Assembly (NCBI RefSeq): GCF_002443255.2
Contig: NW_019211456.1
Span: 47,490,486 to 47,554,485 of the forward strand
Reading direction: 5' to 3'
Source of the DNA: Varroa destructor
Lineage: Eukaryota > Arthropoda > Arachnida > Mesostigmata > Varroidae
Length of the DNA stretch: 64,000 nt
Part shown: positions 34,601 through 49,700 of the stretch, piece by piece
Position numbering within the stretch: position 1 is the stretch's first letter
How the letters are laid out: every line of letters starts with the position of its first letter
Notes under the pieces: generated by a model
Databases searched by the model: none
The model's input: the letters and a program-made list of their open reading frames with translations, nothing else
What the model was told of the DNA's origin: nothing
Translations under genes and position numbers: made by a program

Positions 34601-37600
34601 ATGGACCGCTTACGTGACAGGTGCCGATGCCCCCTATACGAGCCCCTGTTTAGAGCCTGTGCGAGAACTTCGTTTACGTCAGCCTGCTACCAAATTCTTT
34701 TTGGGCCGCTTATTCTGCGACTAAAATTAACACGACATATGGAAATCGAATTAAGGATAATATGGCGATTAATTATAGACGATACGAAATACAACTTTTG
34801 GCAAAGCTCGAGGGGAGCGCCAGGTCAAGTGCGGTTCATGGTGCCTAGGTACAAGATTATTTCGAATCGATATTTAAAACATGAATCCATTTCTTCCTTA
34901 GGACTCAAAATGTTTATACATATCAAAGCTGGAATACGACACGATATGAACAAAGCCATTATTGGCCACCTTCACGACCTTTTTTAGTGGCGACTGCTGT
35001 CTGCCTGTCGCTCGGTAACAATGACGTTCTGCTCTCGCTAATCAAATCAAAGAGATGCTAAAGGTCAATTCAGCATGAGATGCGGGCGTCAGAAGATGCC
35101 GTCGGGCGAAGTCGCTCGATATTGACTACTGAAGCCTCCCGTTATCCTCTTGATTGCTTCGTTAAGCCGTCTTATGGACGACTCGATCATGGTGACGACT
35201 GTTGCGTTTTACTATGATAATGGAGAGTGGCATCTTGCCCGTCGTCTGCTTCGTGCTAGAGTAAGACGTTCCATGTGTGCTTCGTTGTAAACACCGTTTT
35301 GGTCTATTTGCTAATGAGTCCCTATAATACGATGGGTCGTACTCCAGTGTGCATGGACGAATGGATGAACCCCATTGGCGGCATATCGGAATTCACAAAG
35401 ACCGAATGACAAATGCGCTCATCATCGAGGCCGACACTAGATGCAAAGGATGCTACAGAGGTAGCGTCACCCCGCAGCTATACCAGGTCTGACGACTACG
35501 TTTACATGATATGGTAATCGTGATCGCAGTGACTAAATGTTGCTCTGCTTCTAAATAGAAACAAAAAAATAATACTCGTTTCGACTAACAACACAAACCA
35601 GCATACCTTAACGAAACATATTTCCATATTTATGTCGGTCTATACGATGCGACGAAGTTCTACTGAGCGTGTGTATCTATCTGTTTTCGGATATGTATGA
35701 ATTATCGCGTCGTGCACGCGTCACCCGTCTATCACGATTTTCGGCGGCGTCATCTTGCCAAAAGGCAGCAACTCTTGGGTTTCTATTTAAACGGTCGAAT
35801 AGATGAACGTGGCAAAGTAAAGCGAGAACATATTATAGACTGATTCAACGAATCATCTGTTGATGGTCAGGGAAACAACATATAGAAATAATGGTACCGC
35901 CATGCTTATCTACGGCCTCGTATTGAGTATACTGGGATAAAATTATCAAACTAAAATTGACGTGACAAAAACGCTATCTTGATGACGGAATGGTAACGAC
36001 ACCGACGAGGTGGGGTCATAGAGGAATACCAAAATATATGTTACACATTAACAGCAGAAGTCAACGGACAACAGCATTGAACGTTGTGTATTAGAACGAA
36101 TAAAAACGTACAATAAAGATCACAAAGCTTGATCTACGTCCTATCCGTCCGCTATGGCGGAAAGCTTAGCGAAGGAAAATTAACTTCATGTGGACGTACT
36201 TTGTATGTGGATGATAACTGCATCAGCTTCAATCCCGGCTTACTTCGACCGATTGTGCCATACGATTGTAAACAACTTAATGTCGATGAAAAGACAGACC
36301 GGCAAATAGTTATGGGCTGCTTTTTTTTTTTTGAATCAGTCGTGTTTTACACTACCTACACAAAATTGCATGAATAAAAGAGAAAATACGAATGTTTGCA
36401 GAACATGGAACATTTGCAGAATCGCCTTACGTTACGTAAACTTGTTTTTGACCATGGTAAGTCGTTGTCGTGCCTAAAATAGTTGCGGAGATAATGATGT
36501 CTTCAAATAATGAATATTGAAAATGTTATTTTACTATTATCTGGGCTGGTTAAATAGTCAACTGTTCCTTTTCAAATAAACATTTGTTTTTGGGTTTAAA
36601 GACAATGTTTGTTCTTCAAACAATCAAAAATAATACGACATAACGTTCACCCGCGCAATATGTCTACGAGAAATTCAAAAAACCAATATAAAGGGATGAA
36701 AAATTTGAAAATTGAATAGAGCGCCAGGAGCTGCTACTACAACGACAATAGCGGTCACTTTAGAAAACATATCCTGTCCGGTATACTTACCCTACAATCG
36801 CCATTTCAAGTTGCTCCCGGGCTTCTGCAACGACTTCGGATAGGTCGCGTTCTACCGGCTATCAGCGGCAACGACAAAATACCCGAATACGAATAAAGTT
36901 AACAACACGGAAAATTACCCGATTTCTTTTCTTCGCTACTTTCTGTGGTTAGCACATGAGTACATCAAGAGGAACCAACTGTTTACAGCAAAGATCCATG
37001 TATCTAGAAAAAAAAAAAACCCTCTATTCCAATTCGACTTCTGAATTTTACCTGGCACAGATGTTTCCAGTAGGGAACCTATAACTCCATAAGCTTACAG
37101 AAGAGAAGCGTTCGGTAGGCCTATTACCAGGAGACAATATTCTAGGGGTCTATTCACTTTTGCGGATATCAACCAGTGGCGGTTAAAAGACAGGCACTAA
37201 TGATGATGTTTGCTGCTCACTTACCAAATAGGCCAGCTTGCTTTCACAGATCCGTTGATTTCTCAAGCGATAGAAGTATGTAATTATAGATTGAATTCAT
37301 TATATTACCCCCGCGTCATTATGGTTACTATATGGAATATGCCAGTTAGCATACATTGTGTTAGTAAATCTAGTTCGCCATATTGCGTAGAGCACGGTGG
37401 ATTGATTTTAAATTGGCTAGCTGAATACGTCTGGCTATGAGTTTGTTTCCAGATTGTTGGTGAAGAACTGCTGTGGTGCTCACAACTTTTCGCAGCCTAC
37501 CTTTTTAGGCTATACGGTATACGGCACGCGGTGCACAGTTGGGGGCTTACCTGATCCAAATAGCGTTCAACGGTTATGGAAACAGTTCTCCATTCTATTC

Positions 37601-40210
37601 ATTGCCATTTGGATTGGAAGCCTCCGCTTTTCAGACGCCGATAGATCGGCACCAGAGATCGTAGTGCAAGTGAATGATTTAGTAACTCGTAGCTTGCGTT
37701 GCTAAGTATATCAATGTTCGGCGTTAATTTCAACGGTACGAATCTACGAGGAATACGACTGTGCCATGGAGAGGCAAACGATTGACCCTTACAATGCAAT
37801 AGGAAATCTGTCAACCTTGGCAGACGAGCGTTGGCAGCGACAGCCCGAGATCGGCCACAGATAATGAGGAAGGCCGAAGCAGTAACAATAACAAAAGGCT
37901 TACAAGCATTAACAGGGAGACAACGATACCGTGTTGTCTAATAGCGAATGGTTCATGGACTGATCGTCTGCAAGCAAAGGAAATCGCTTGACTGGTTATT
38001 TATCTGTGACGTACGTCAAGACTCAAAAACGTCTAGGTAGTTAAGAAGCGCCCGGAACAGCTTATATTGAGCCTCAAAATTAAGTTCTACTCACTGCAGG
38101 AATGGTTGCTTACACAAATGATGCTACCCGCCTTTCCTGCAGTTTTCGTTTTCTCATAGTTTCTGCCTTCAGTAGCTCGATCGTACAGATTATAAGAGTA
38201 CAATTGAACAACAAACTAACGGGGAACAATTGAAGTACGCGTTCGAACGCACGTTTGTGTTTCACAACGTAGGCGCTGAGATAACTTTTCAGCTCTCATC
38301 ATTGTCTTTTTCCTTTAGCTAAAAACACCCCATGTACATAACAGGGCCGTTGGATAAGCTCGGCATCCCACACCAGTCACATGAACCTGTATTAGACCTA
38401 CATTGAGCGACAGTGGCTATATATATATGCGTGTCCTGCTGCGCACGAACCAGTACAGACTTTTCCACACCGTGAAAAAGCTATGGCTCAATCGACGATG
38501 CCACCGGTCCATATACCAAACCTACGCAGGCATCTCAACAAGTACCCTGAAAAGCAGCAGGTGACAACACGAAGAACGTGTTCTCTGACCTACATTCGCT
38601 CACTCTGTCCAATAGCCATTCCAGCCTAAGCTCCTACCTCTTTAAGTGGTGATCCGAAACTTGAACGCATCTTGACCCCCTATAGTTCTTTTTCGCTAGC
38701 TCCACCTTATCAATACCCCAACTCTTTCTACATGTCTACGCGTGTATGTGTGTGATGCATGTATATATTCGGATAAATCGTGCACACGATCTCAAAAAAT
38801 AAGGATCGACGTTTCGCTCAACTGAAGACTGATATATGATTGTGGCATGACTGTATACAGTCGTGTACACAACGACGCTTTAACTTTACAAATGATGCAA
38901 ACAAATGGGATATATCGCGGGTCTGTTCCACCTTGTGCATTAACGCTACCCTTACCGATAGCACATGGGCATCACACACTGGCTGTATACCGACATGAAC
39001 GCTAAAAGCACATTGTGGGCAAGATCTTCCACGCAGAGCCACAAAGCTGTCTACATCTAGGGGCCTAAATGAAAACAGGATCAATTTATGAGATTGGATT
39101 TGATCGCCGCTGTCAAGTAACGACCCTTCAGCTTGACGAAACCACTTTTCTCCTGCATTTCCTCATAGAACATTATTTACTGTTTGCATTTCATAGATAT
39201 AATAGTTGCTTTGATAAACGAGATATATATATTTTGACTCTGTGCGAGGAAAAGTAGCGGAAAGGTTCAGGCTTGCGTTGTGTTCGATTCCAAAGAAAAG
39301 ACCGCCCCGTCTGACATCAGTGCGTTGCTCAAAGTCGTCCAATTGCTTCGTGCATGCCTTGAATTATTCTTTTATAAGAAATCGTTGGAATACGGGCATG
39401 AAGCGTCTAAATTATGTTGATGTTTTAGTGAAAATTCACTCGACCAGGATGAACTAAGCTAAGGCGGCATGATGGGGCCTATTCAGCAACTGATCTACGA
39501 TGTTGCAAATCAATTACGATACGATCCTATGTTGCGTTGTCGAACTTACACAGTTGACCTATTCTATGTTAGATTCTCTTGAAGCTAAAACAAATTAACT
39601 AAACAAACTGTGGAGATATTTCGCAGTTGCTCTCAGAGTTAGTATAGACAGTCTAAAAATCACACTCAAAAAAACGGTTTATTTTTGAAACCCTATAGTA
39701 ATATAACGTAGTCTTCAGTATTTCAAATCATATCTATTTTTTCTGGGCTACCTACCTCTCCATTCGGCACCCATATAACTACTACATGAACTGAGATATG
39801 CTTTTACACTAACAGATAGTCGTTCATAAAAGTCGTTGGAACAGTCCCATGGTCAATTATTTGATTTGCATGACTCCTTTTCGACAGGAGGTATTTTTCC
39901 TTAGCTGGCTTTTCCTCTCGACACACAATCACCCATCACAACCCGCTTTTGGGTCTCGTGCGCGAAAACAGAGCTTCGAAACTCCTTCTACCACAACGTT
40001 ACAGGAGCGGAGCCCCTCAAACGACCTGTTACATAATTTACAACAGAAAAAAAACCGAACGAAAGCGTCCGGACGAATACCACTGTTTAAGTGTCTCTGT
40101 TCAAAGCGAAAATATATGGAAACAAACGAAAGAAGAGACGAAATCGAAACACACACATACGAATATGTTTAGGTTGTGCGAAGGCTGAGTTTGACCTTAC
40201 TGTCCCTTAC
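28619..40210. other. gene-poor region
   Basis: No gene recognised. The longest open frame here (34508-34987, plus, 159 codons) has no domain that I know. A striking 16-bp hairpin lies at 31686-31721, and a GC-rich GGCCGC-GG-GCGGCC near 34113. Most of the remaining sequence has mixed composition without structure that I can name. Confidence 0.5.
31686..31721. repeat. perfect 16-bp hairpin
   Basis: The left arm GTTTTTGGGCAATGTT (31686-31701) and right arm AACATTGCCCAAAAAC (31706-31721) are exact reverse complements with loop ACGC. It is too short for a typical miRNA precursor. It may be a fused pair of element ends or a cruciform site. Confidence 0.93.
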
Positions 40211-40228
40211 GGGGGGGGGGGGGGGGGG
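40211..40228. repeat. G18 homopolymer
   Basis: Eighteen uninterrupted G on the plus strand. Such runs are prone to length error in assembly. Confidence 0.9.
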
Positions 40229-41610
40229 TATTCTAGGTGCATGACCTTTTATCGAATCACCCATTTGCGTTACTATTAGTATTGGATTCGTTTGTGGACC
40301 TGCCTAGCGAACTGATCTATCTTGTATGCTCGCTTATCATGCTCACGCACAAGTACCAAGAAGTACCAAATCTAATTATAGCCGAAACTACATCTTAACA
40401 CAGCGGGTACAATGTTCATGCTAGATGTTACCAGGTATATGTTAGTTGCGACTCAAAAAAAACTCTTCGAATTGGTCTCGTAAAGAAAAGCTTCGATTTA
40501 CCCCTCAGTTGTGCCATCCTTGCGTACTCACATGAGTTCCTGATATTGGGCTCTCAACTGTTGTAAGGGATACGGCCTCTAATTTGTCGATTCCCTTATC
40601 AGACAGCGTTTTTGATCCTCAGATTAATTACTATTTTGTTCGATTTTTATGTTTTTTCCAGCATAAAAGGCCACAACACTCCGATTACTTTTTCCTGGTG
40701 ATATATATATGCATTGCGGAATAACTGAAAGTTAGTTGCGCCCCCTAGCGCAAGCCAACAAAACGACCACTTCGTTACTTTTTTTTTTAATCGTCCAAGG
40801 TGGTCCGGACCTGTACCGCGTCATTGCCACCGTCGGCGCGTTGTTATTGCTCTCTAGCAAACGGCGGTGCGCTATATCACACGTTAAATCGATATCTCAC
40901 CGGAACAATGAAAGGAAATTTTTTCCCGAAATAGTTTTTTTTTTTTTAACTTTTCTCTTCTCTTTTTCTGTCTACGTATTTTTCTCGCTTTTATCTATTA
41001 ACAGATTCAGTCAAAGATGCCTTTCCAACCGATGTAGTTGCTTTTTATACTGATCATTCTGACGCTGACGATCGTAATGATCATGACAATGACGACGCCG
41101 ACGGGGTGACAATAAAAGTAAAAAAGAGCCAATATCTTCGAGGTAAATCGGTCTCTGCTCGAATGAAATGATCACAGTGAAATATGCCGCATAAGCACAT
41201 AGCCATCAAAACAGTGGAATACAGGCCCAAATGATGAAAGCATTGAAAAGCTCGGCAGTAAATCATATAGTGAATTTATAAAATGAAGAGAGTTGCGCCG
41301 GAGTATGCTTGCCATGTGATTCCTGTACGGAGCGGGACGAGCATTCGACCAACGATGCCGTGAACCGGCGCCTATCTTCCGCTCTAATAGAAGATCACGC
41401 TCGGATACAGCGTAGATCTTCCACACCACATTGTCTACTTCTCAGGTCAATGGCAGCACCCTCTAGAGCTTTTGTCAACTCTTAAAATAGCCATTGCACA
41501 TGCACACCTCTACACCGTACTGCTCAATAAACAACTTTTGCTAGACAGTGATGACTTCGAACATGTGGCTTACAAGACGGAGACGGCGCACTTATACTGT
41601 ATATATAAGG

Positions 41611-41630
41611 GTGTATATACGTATATACAC
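41611..41630. repeat. 20-bp perfect palindrome
   Basis: GTGTATATACGTATATACAC equals its own reverse complement. AT-rich alternating sequence of this kind can extrude as a cruciform. Confidence 0.9.
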
Positions 41631-44550
41631 TTACCTATATTGTGTAAACCCTAAAATAAGATGATTGTTTTAAAGTCGTTTTAACGTATATCCGAAGAAC
41701 GTCTTTTTTCGTCTGCTACTTCTTAGAAGTAAGCTTAATCAGATACTCTCTCTCATCGATGCTGATCGTACCGTTTCATCTGATTTTTGGCAGATATACT
41801 GGTCTAGAGAGAAGGAAATTAAGCAAAGGAAACAAGAATTCGCAAAGGCCATTTCAGATCTTGATTGTGTCCTAAGGCGAGAAAAGTAGACCGCAGCAGT
41901 AAGATCAATTCGAGGCTGAAATTGAAGTGACAACTAAGGCCCAATAGGGTGCATAGCTGACCCGGGTTTTCGTCTTTTCCGGATATCTTTTCAAAACGCA
42001 AAGAACACAGTGCTGAGCGGGTTCTAGTAGATGCATGCTGTTGTTACGTGCATAGCGTAACGTGAATTGTTATAAGGAACACAACTAATGTAAACCACAC
42101 ATAGAATTTAAGTGAAATCTGCACACACTAGCTATGTTATGTATGTTTTGTAATAATATAAAGTCTCTTTGCGTCAACGTAACAGTATTGGATGTCTAGA
42201 AAAGACGTTGTCAATGACAGTGCACAGTAGCAATCATGGTTGTCGTAGCGTTTATGAATAGTTTAATTTTTGTGAACGTTTATATTGATAAAGGTTCATA
42301 AAGGTAATTCATAAGTGTCAACTAAGAAAGTCGCAGCAACTTCAAGTTTTGCTTGTAACTGCGGACCTAGCACAGGCACAAGAGCACCCAGCAACAATCA
42401 CTGGGATGACTGAAGAGGCGATACTTCTGGATGATACTAGCAGAATATATTATACTGTTGAAATACAGGAAAACAGTGTTCTTTGAATGAGGTAAATTTA
42501 AATTGACTGAACTAGTCCAGCGAGGCAGCGACGTTTCCAATGAGAGGGGCCTCAGGACTGCTAGCTAGCAATAGACTAGTATGAAACTTTTACATTTCCG
42601 CGTAGTCTTTGCGCTCTATAGCCTAACCATGTGCGCAGTAGATAAACTCATTCTAAAGGCGAACATCTCCTATTAATTATGTTGGCGAGTCGTTCGTTTA
42701 TTCCGCGATTATACCGGAATCATGTTTTCGGCCCTGTTACTAACAGCGTGTGGTGACGAGACGGTACTCCATATACATATCACAGTTCGCTTTTTGTCTT
42801 ACAATCAGAGTGGAGTTCGTCATTCTGTGACGAAAACCAGTCAGCCAGAGGAAAAAGAAAAGAGAAGAGAAAGAACCTGCCCGTGTAACGGCTGCTTAAC
42901 CAGATGAGCTCTGCTGCGCGGCGACTCGTTACAAACATACTGTTGCCCGCACACACGAAACAAGACATCCATATTCCGCTATCGTTCGCGTCTGCAATTC
43001 TGCCCTGCATCATATCTTCGTGTTGAGCTTTCGTCCATAGGATGACCAGCCAAATATACACACACGCAGACTGACCCGGTGAAACCAGCAGCGGCGTGTT
43101 GCGAGCTAACGAAACAGTCAGCGTGATTGCTAGCAGCGTATACTCATCTGAGATCAACACAGAAGAATTCCAGTAAGTAACCTATATCTGGTTAGTGAGC
43201 CTCTGGTGGAACCTCTACCTAGTCAACACCATCTCGGCCATCAACAATCGCCACGCCAATGCGATAGGTTCTCGGAGACAGTTCCGTAAACTACTACGGT
43301 CGTAGAAAAAAAATGGAGACGAAGACGCGCACCCACCAAAAAGAATGGCCTTAGAGCGACAACTTCAACGACAACAGAATCAGGAAGAAACATGGTGGCT
43401 GAGGTGGCTGAAACACTCAGAAACAGTGATAGAGTAACAGCAGAACTCAGAGCAGCCAGCCGTGTTGCTTCTGACCGAACCGTTTTAGTTACAGATGCGA
43501 ACGAGCGATTATTCAGCGACTCCACACTGGTTCAGTACGCACGCGCCTAATAGCTTTGTCTTCTTGTTTCATTTTTCCACGTCCTGCTTCATCGTGTTCT
43601 GTTCCATTTATCCACATGTATGTCTACTTGATATGAAAATGCGCCCGATGACCTGCGAGCTATTTTTTGAGCGCTGGAACAAAGCCCACAGGCGCCCGGA
43701 CCGCATCAAGGGACAAACGAGAGTCGACGAAAGGAAGAGAGCACAAGCGAACGAGAAGAAAGGGACACCCCACCCCCCAAATGAAAATGAAAAAGTTCAA
43801 CAGGCCAAAAAGCAGAAGTAGCCAACAAACGACAGTCGTTTTTTGCCGACAATCTTCGCTCGCGGCGCGATAACAATCATTCAACTGCTTACATGTGTGT
43901 GCATGTCGGTGCACGTAGGTGTCGAAAGCATGTTTCTACACGGATAACTGTTGCACGAGCAGATCAGATGCTATGGGATAGATCGGGGATCGCATTAAAC
44001 AAGCCAAAGACAATACTGAATGAGTAATATGCGCGTAAAGCTTGGCTACTAAGGGTACTGAATGGACGAAACTGCAATGAGCGGAGCATAGATGGATGTA
44101 AAAGTAATAAAAATATATGGAATAAGAACGGAAATAAGATGGATTACAATATAAGCTCGAGAAGTATTCGTTAATAGGACGATGCTCGTGTCGCGGACTT
44201 AGGTGTGAATGGTCGCCCATTCTTGAGTATTTAAATAAGGTTCTGGATTACAATGAGATTATCTTGGAGACGTTTATCCACCCGAATACTAACACTCCTG
44301 TATAGTGCTCTGTGAGTGCATAGAACGCACCTAAAAGTAGGCCAGTTCAATTCATAAATCATTAATGCAGCCTGTTTTCTCCGAGCACAACTTTCATGGG
44401 TGGATATCGTTTCCGAATAGCAGTGCAGACAGTTGGGCTCCAGCAAGCGGTGCTACCTAATCAACCGGTCCGAGATGGTCCGTCAAGATTAGACGGCAAA
44501 ACGACACTCTTTAAGCTGTTGCCAATAAAACGCCTACACGCACATACATA

Positions 44551-44566
44551 CTTATCGATCGATAAG
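44551..44566. repeat. 16-bp perfect palindrome
   Basis: CTTATCGATCGATAAG equals its own reverse complement. It contains two overlapping ATCGAT sites, the core of the DREF element (TATCGATA) in Drosophila, but no adjacent gene is visible. Confidence 0.85.
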
Positions 44567-46750
44567 CGGAAAAGAACAACGGAGATGCTGTTTCCGTTGT
44601 TGTTCAGAGCGTCTCTTCAGAGGCGATCACACCAGTGCGTAAGACAGGAAAGCGTCCTTCTCGGCTCTCTTGTGTGCCTAATGCGCCGGCCTCCTTCCAA
44701 ATCGTTAACCGTATTCAGACAGTGCTACCAGCACTTGAAGATCCCTATTGGCCTGAACTAGAAAGAAGACGATCTTTTAAAAGTGAACTATGAAGATATT
44801 CGCGTAGCTGGATGCTAGATGACCCTTTTTCGGCCCCAGGTTTCTAATCCATCTAAGTAATATGCAAGTATCTTATGTAATAGTTCCAAATTATTGTCCA
44901 TCGTACCATTAAACAGTAACCAAGACAGATGCTCTATCACAATTCTAATAAACAGATGAATAACTTGGATCTTTGCCGGTGGTCGACAAACTCTGCGGAA
45001 ATCGGCGTGCAGAGGACGACCACACGTAGAGAACGCCTGAGTACTACTAGTAGATATAAATAGCTCATGCATTCTCTGTGAAAATGTCGATATAGTCAAT
45101 AGACCATGCCTAAGATACGGCTATTTTTTAGGCTATAAGAATTTGGCTATATTCATTCACTGGAACAGAAAACTTTGCGAGTGCCGCGTTCAGGCTCTAC
45201 GGGTTAATCAGTAGAGATCAAAGCCTTGACCAGCCAGGTTTGTTTCGTAATTGTGATGTCAACGCTGCGACACGTTTTTTCATCAACCGAAAATTAGCTA
45301 CCGCTACTTCTACTATTGCAGTGAGTAGCTCTCATGGTAACCATTAAAGATTTCAATTCAATTTCTATCTGCGAAAGATGTCATTGTCTTGGACAGTTCT
45401 AGTGGAGTTTGTTCTTCTCAGCTGATGCTGTTCTCGCACGTTGTTTATTGTGTTCTGTATAAACATGTCTAACAGAACAGAGCTTAATCGCATGAGATCA
45501 ATTCGCAAACGTTGTCTCGTTTTACGGCCCCAGGTTGTGCTTTACTCATTGGATTCGTTTTCTCGCTATCGAGAATTCTGGCGAACTCATCCTGAACCTT
45601 ACGAGCGCGGCTGAAGAATCGCAAAGAGGAGCGTTATCATTCTATTTGGTGTCGCTTCTCAGCATCCGACCATTTCGTAACTTCATTGCCTTCACTGCCG
45701 CTGCTGCTAGTTCATGCGTCTCCCCTAGCGACTCCGCTGAACGAGATGGATAGATATAGTACAGTTGAACAAGCGCCGGGAGAAGGCATGCGACCACGAT
45801 AAAGACAGACCCCCAGCAGTGATTCAAGATGGCCTCCGAAGCTCCGTTGATTCGACTGATTTGTCTGTACACGATTTACTTGGCACAACTACAACAACTA
45901 TCTACAGACCACAACTTCAACAACATGGGGGAGTGTACTATGTCGCTCTGTATCTTCTTCTCCCCCCCACAGATTTGAGATGGTATCCTCCTTTGTTTGC
46001 TGTGATCTGGCCATTGGGGCTAGCGCAATTGCAACTGCATTCAGACCTACTTTAGGGGATAGTTGGATAGCCCTCCACTCACATACGAGGGTAACCAGGT
46101 AGACACCCTCGTGGAATTGCTCTATCTCGCTTGTACTAGAGACTTCACGCGATTGGCATGCACTGTCGCCTAATACTCTTGCATTATATTATTATTACTA
46201 TGTGCGTTTCTTGTATAACAACGATACTTTACTTCCCTCGTATTCGCGTGATAACACTGATAGTTGGCTGAAGCATATGCTAAGATCGTGTTGGTCCGAT
46301 AAAATGTGATTTCCTCTTTTCTGTTCAGGCCCGGCCTTTTTGTCGCCATATGGTCATCCGTCGGGTTCGGTGACAAACGAAGTAGTCGTACCTATATTAG
46401 ACGTAGCACACATATAACGTATAGCATACACTAGGATACATAGTAGGTTCGAACTAGGAAACAATTCAACTGGACGAGTGAGCAAGATCAATCGAGTGGC
46501 CTATACTATAATACACTCATATATTCTCGAGTTAGATCATTTGAGCAACTCCACCAGTCGCCAGGAGACGAACAAAGAACAGATATATACACGTTCACGG
46601 GAGGAGAAGTATCTATATGTGTATATTATAATATACGCATAGAAACATTAAATAGAGATGCTCTCTTAGCGGTGCTTTGTGGACCGCTTTTTCCTTCGAT
46701 CCACATTTTTAGCACTGAGTCTGCTTCTCGTGTGCCTGCGAAGTCACGGC

Positions 46751-46773
46751 GGGAGGGCGGGGGGGTGGGGGGG
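46751..46773 (+). other. G-quadruplex motif
   Basis: Four G runs (3, 3, 7, 7) separated by single-base loops A, C and T. This fits the canonical G3+N1-7 pattern with the shortest possible loops. No gene lies next to it. Confidence 0.85.
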
Positions 46774-49700
46774 ACATGGCCAGAAGTCCTATGCCACCTT
46801 CGCTGCCCATGCTGTCACACAACGTTTGCTCTAAGATGACTCAATTACAACAATTAGGAACGCATTACACAGATCCATAGGCCAGCAAAGAGTTCGCACA
46901 AAGGAACACATTATTGCTCTTACACATTTTGCGTTGACTATCTATTACACTGGGCTTTCTCCTCTTCTGGCTTGGCGGACTATAAAAGTAACCCCCTCTA
47001 CCGATTCAACACATTGAAAGCTCGTATTGTTCGGTGCCCCATCACAACAAGGAGCCAGGCCTTTGTGGCTTGGAGAAGTCATTGACCAAGGTGGTCTGCG
47101 CATCGACCATTCGCCCTGACGGCTATTCGGGGCGAGGCCTTTTACAACCCGATAAGGTGGAAACCCGTTCGCTTTGGGCATTACATGTAATGCGAAGTAA
47201 TGAATTTCGACGGATTAGAGATGGGACGGGGGGTGAGAACGCCAATAGGACGTCCCAAAGCAAAGGTAGGCAATGACATTGAAGTGATTTAGGCTAGATA
47301 TAGAGGGGGCGAGTTAAAGTGAGTGTACACAAACAAAGGATACGGCAACAAAGGTATCATCAGCATAGCTACATAAATCTACGGAGCGTCAGAATACTCA
47401 TACTACATTATGCAATTTCCTCATTATGTGCGATGTAAAAGGCTGTCTTTATTATATATGCGCCTTTTAAATATGAACATTGAACAATTGTCGCTTATCT
47501 AGACAGCTATACATAAACGATATAGTTACGCAAGAGTTGCGAACCTAAAATAGCCTGAGATTTTTCAGATACTGTAGCATAGATTTGTTTTTGAAACGGC
47601 TTATGGCTCGTAGAAGATGCGATCCTATATCTAGGCCTGTTTAGCTGACATCGTAAGCTGAATAAAAAATCCGACTTTACCATGGGTTCACCCTAGTTCC
47701 CTTCGTACATCCCAATCCCAGCGACCTAAATGAAATCTGGACTTTTTTTTTTGTTTGGCGTGGAAGCTGCTCCTTTAGAACGAACATTATTAGCGTTAGC
47801 TCTATAGCTCTGACCTGGCTATTAGATGAACGTGGTTCGTTCATATTCTACTGAGGGTAGCCGAAGTCTTTGATGACACCGCCTCTTAACTATCGAAGCA
47901 CAAACAACACATGTCAGAATGTCTGAGATCTACCCGTTGGACTTATAGCCCAACAAAACAATACAAAAAGTGTGACGAAACGCGCAGCTTCCTGCACACG
48001 GGAACAGGCATGTTCGGGGACAAAGTGCGCAATAGGAAACCGTTTGAGCGCAGTTTATGTGCAATCATGAAACTACATGCGTTGTGTGCATCCATTAAGT
48101 ACGTCCTGTCCCCGTGAGGTGACCTCAGTAGTAAATTGACGGAATGCACACATGTCCGGTGCAGGATCGACGACATCATCATCTCTTGTTAGTTGTACCT
48201 TTTCGTACCTATACATGTGAGGTCGAAAATGACACAAAATAAAGGTAGACCTAGTTATGGTGTGAGTGCATCGCTCAGTTGAAGAAAATTAATCAGTTTT
48301 TGTCTAAAATACAGCTCTTATTTTAACAATAGCATTTTATAATGCAACGGTTTAATTTCAATATTTTGATTCTAGTAGCAAGCGTCCTGCTCAGCTAGCT
48401 CTTAAGCGGGTTACGTAGAATTCAGACACAAAGTAAACTATTAAGAGCACAGCGCCAACGCTTTTTTTGATTAATCTAACCTTTGGACAGGCTATACGCT
48501 TTCCGTCTGGGAACCGTATGGGTAGGTAGGTAGGTGACTGTTTCCAAATATTCCGAAAATTCAAGAATATGTCATGATGGCCTTTAGGGAAATTCTATCC
48601 AAACACATAGTGCGTCGTCTCGATGTTAACTATTGAAAATCTTTGCAGCTTTAAGGCTAGGAAAGCATGTTTGCAGTACTGAAGAGTTACATATATGTTT
48701 CGTGGTGGATATCCCCTTTATATCGCGCCCTGCGAATCGATATGGGTCAAAGCGGCTAAGCGTCGTTTGCAAACCGACTTGTACGCATGCGTACATAGAG
48801 ATAATCTCCACGACATAGCTCTTGCTGGTAGCCCGTTGGCTGTCCGTCAGGATTAGTTACTTCGGGTACCCTTTTGAATTCTTTTTGCATCTTCTGGTGA
48901 CTCTTACTGGTATGTCAACAAATTAATGTTTACATACGACATTACGTATACCTGTTCCTCCAAGCTGGCTCGCCGTCAAGGTATTCACCTGGCCTACTTC
49001 GAATCACTGTCGAACTGACTCTCCTCTCAACGATCAGGCAACACCGAACGCTGCGCACCTTTATAGTGCCGAAAATCGCGTGGTATTGACGAACGGTAGC
49101 GCATGACGCCCAATACTCGTTTGGCTTTGTCATGGAGCCATCAAGCAGTTGTGTTCATCGAATGCTGCAAGACTTACTTAGTTGGAAGGCCTTACTAAAT
49201 GACGTGTCCCCGCCGTCCTCCTCCATTCCCTCATCCTGCTTCCCTACGGAACAAATTCGGCCGTTTGTTCACAACCACAAATACTACAGCAGAACGATCT
49301 CCCTTTGTCAATCGTCGTGTAGGATTGCTACTGCCGCCACCGCTAGGAATAACACAACAATGGTTGAGGAGGCGTAGCGGCAAGATGAAAGGCTAATGGG
49401 TGATAATAACGGTGAGGAGAGCTTTATGTGAAAGTGCTAATGGCGGCCTACGAGACAAAAAACCTAGGTTGGACCGTTTTACGTTGGGCAAACTTCAAAA
49501 GGAATCAGCCCTTGTTAGAACGCCCCATCGGACGGCAACGAAGAATACAACGCGAATTATAACAGGAGACATGAAACAACGGGGAAGGGCTAAGAGGATG
49601 ACAAAGACGAGAAAAACTTTCGTGAGAAACAATCGATGGTAGCACTTTTTTCGTTTCCGTATACGTGCCTCTAAGAAAGTAATCCACCTTGTATGGCGTC

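Noticed and set aside
34508..34987. 159-codon plus-strand open frame
   Set aside because: No recognisable domain, no supporting splice or poly(A) context, and the composition (many Arg, Tyr, Ile) looks random. It may be worth a database search but is not called.
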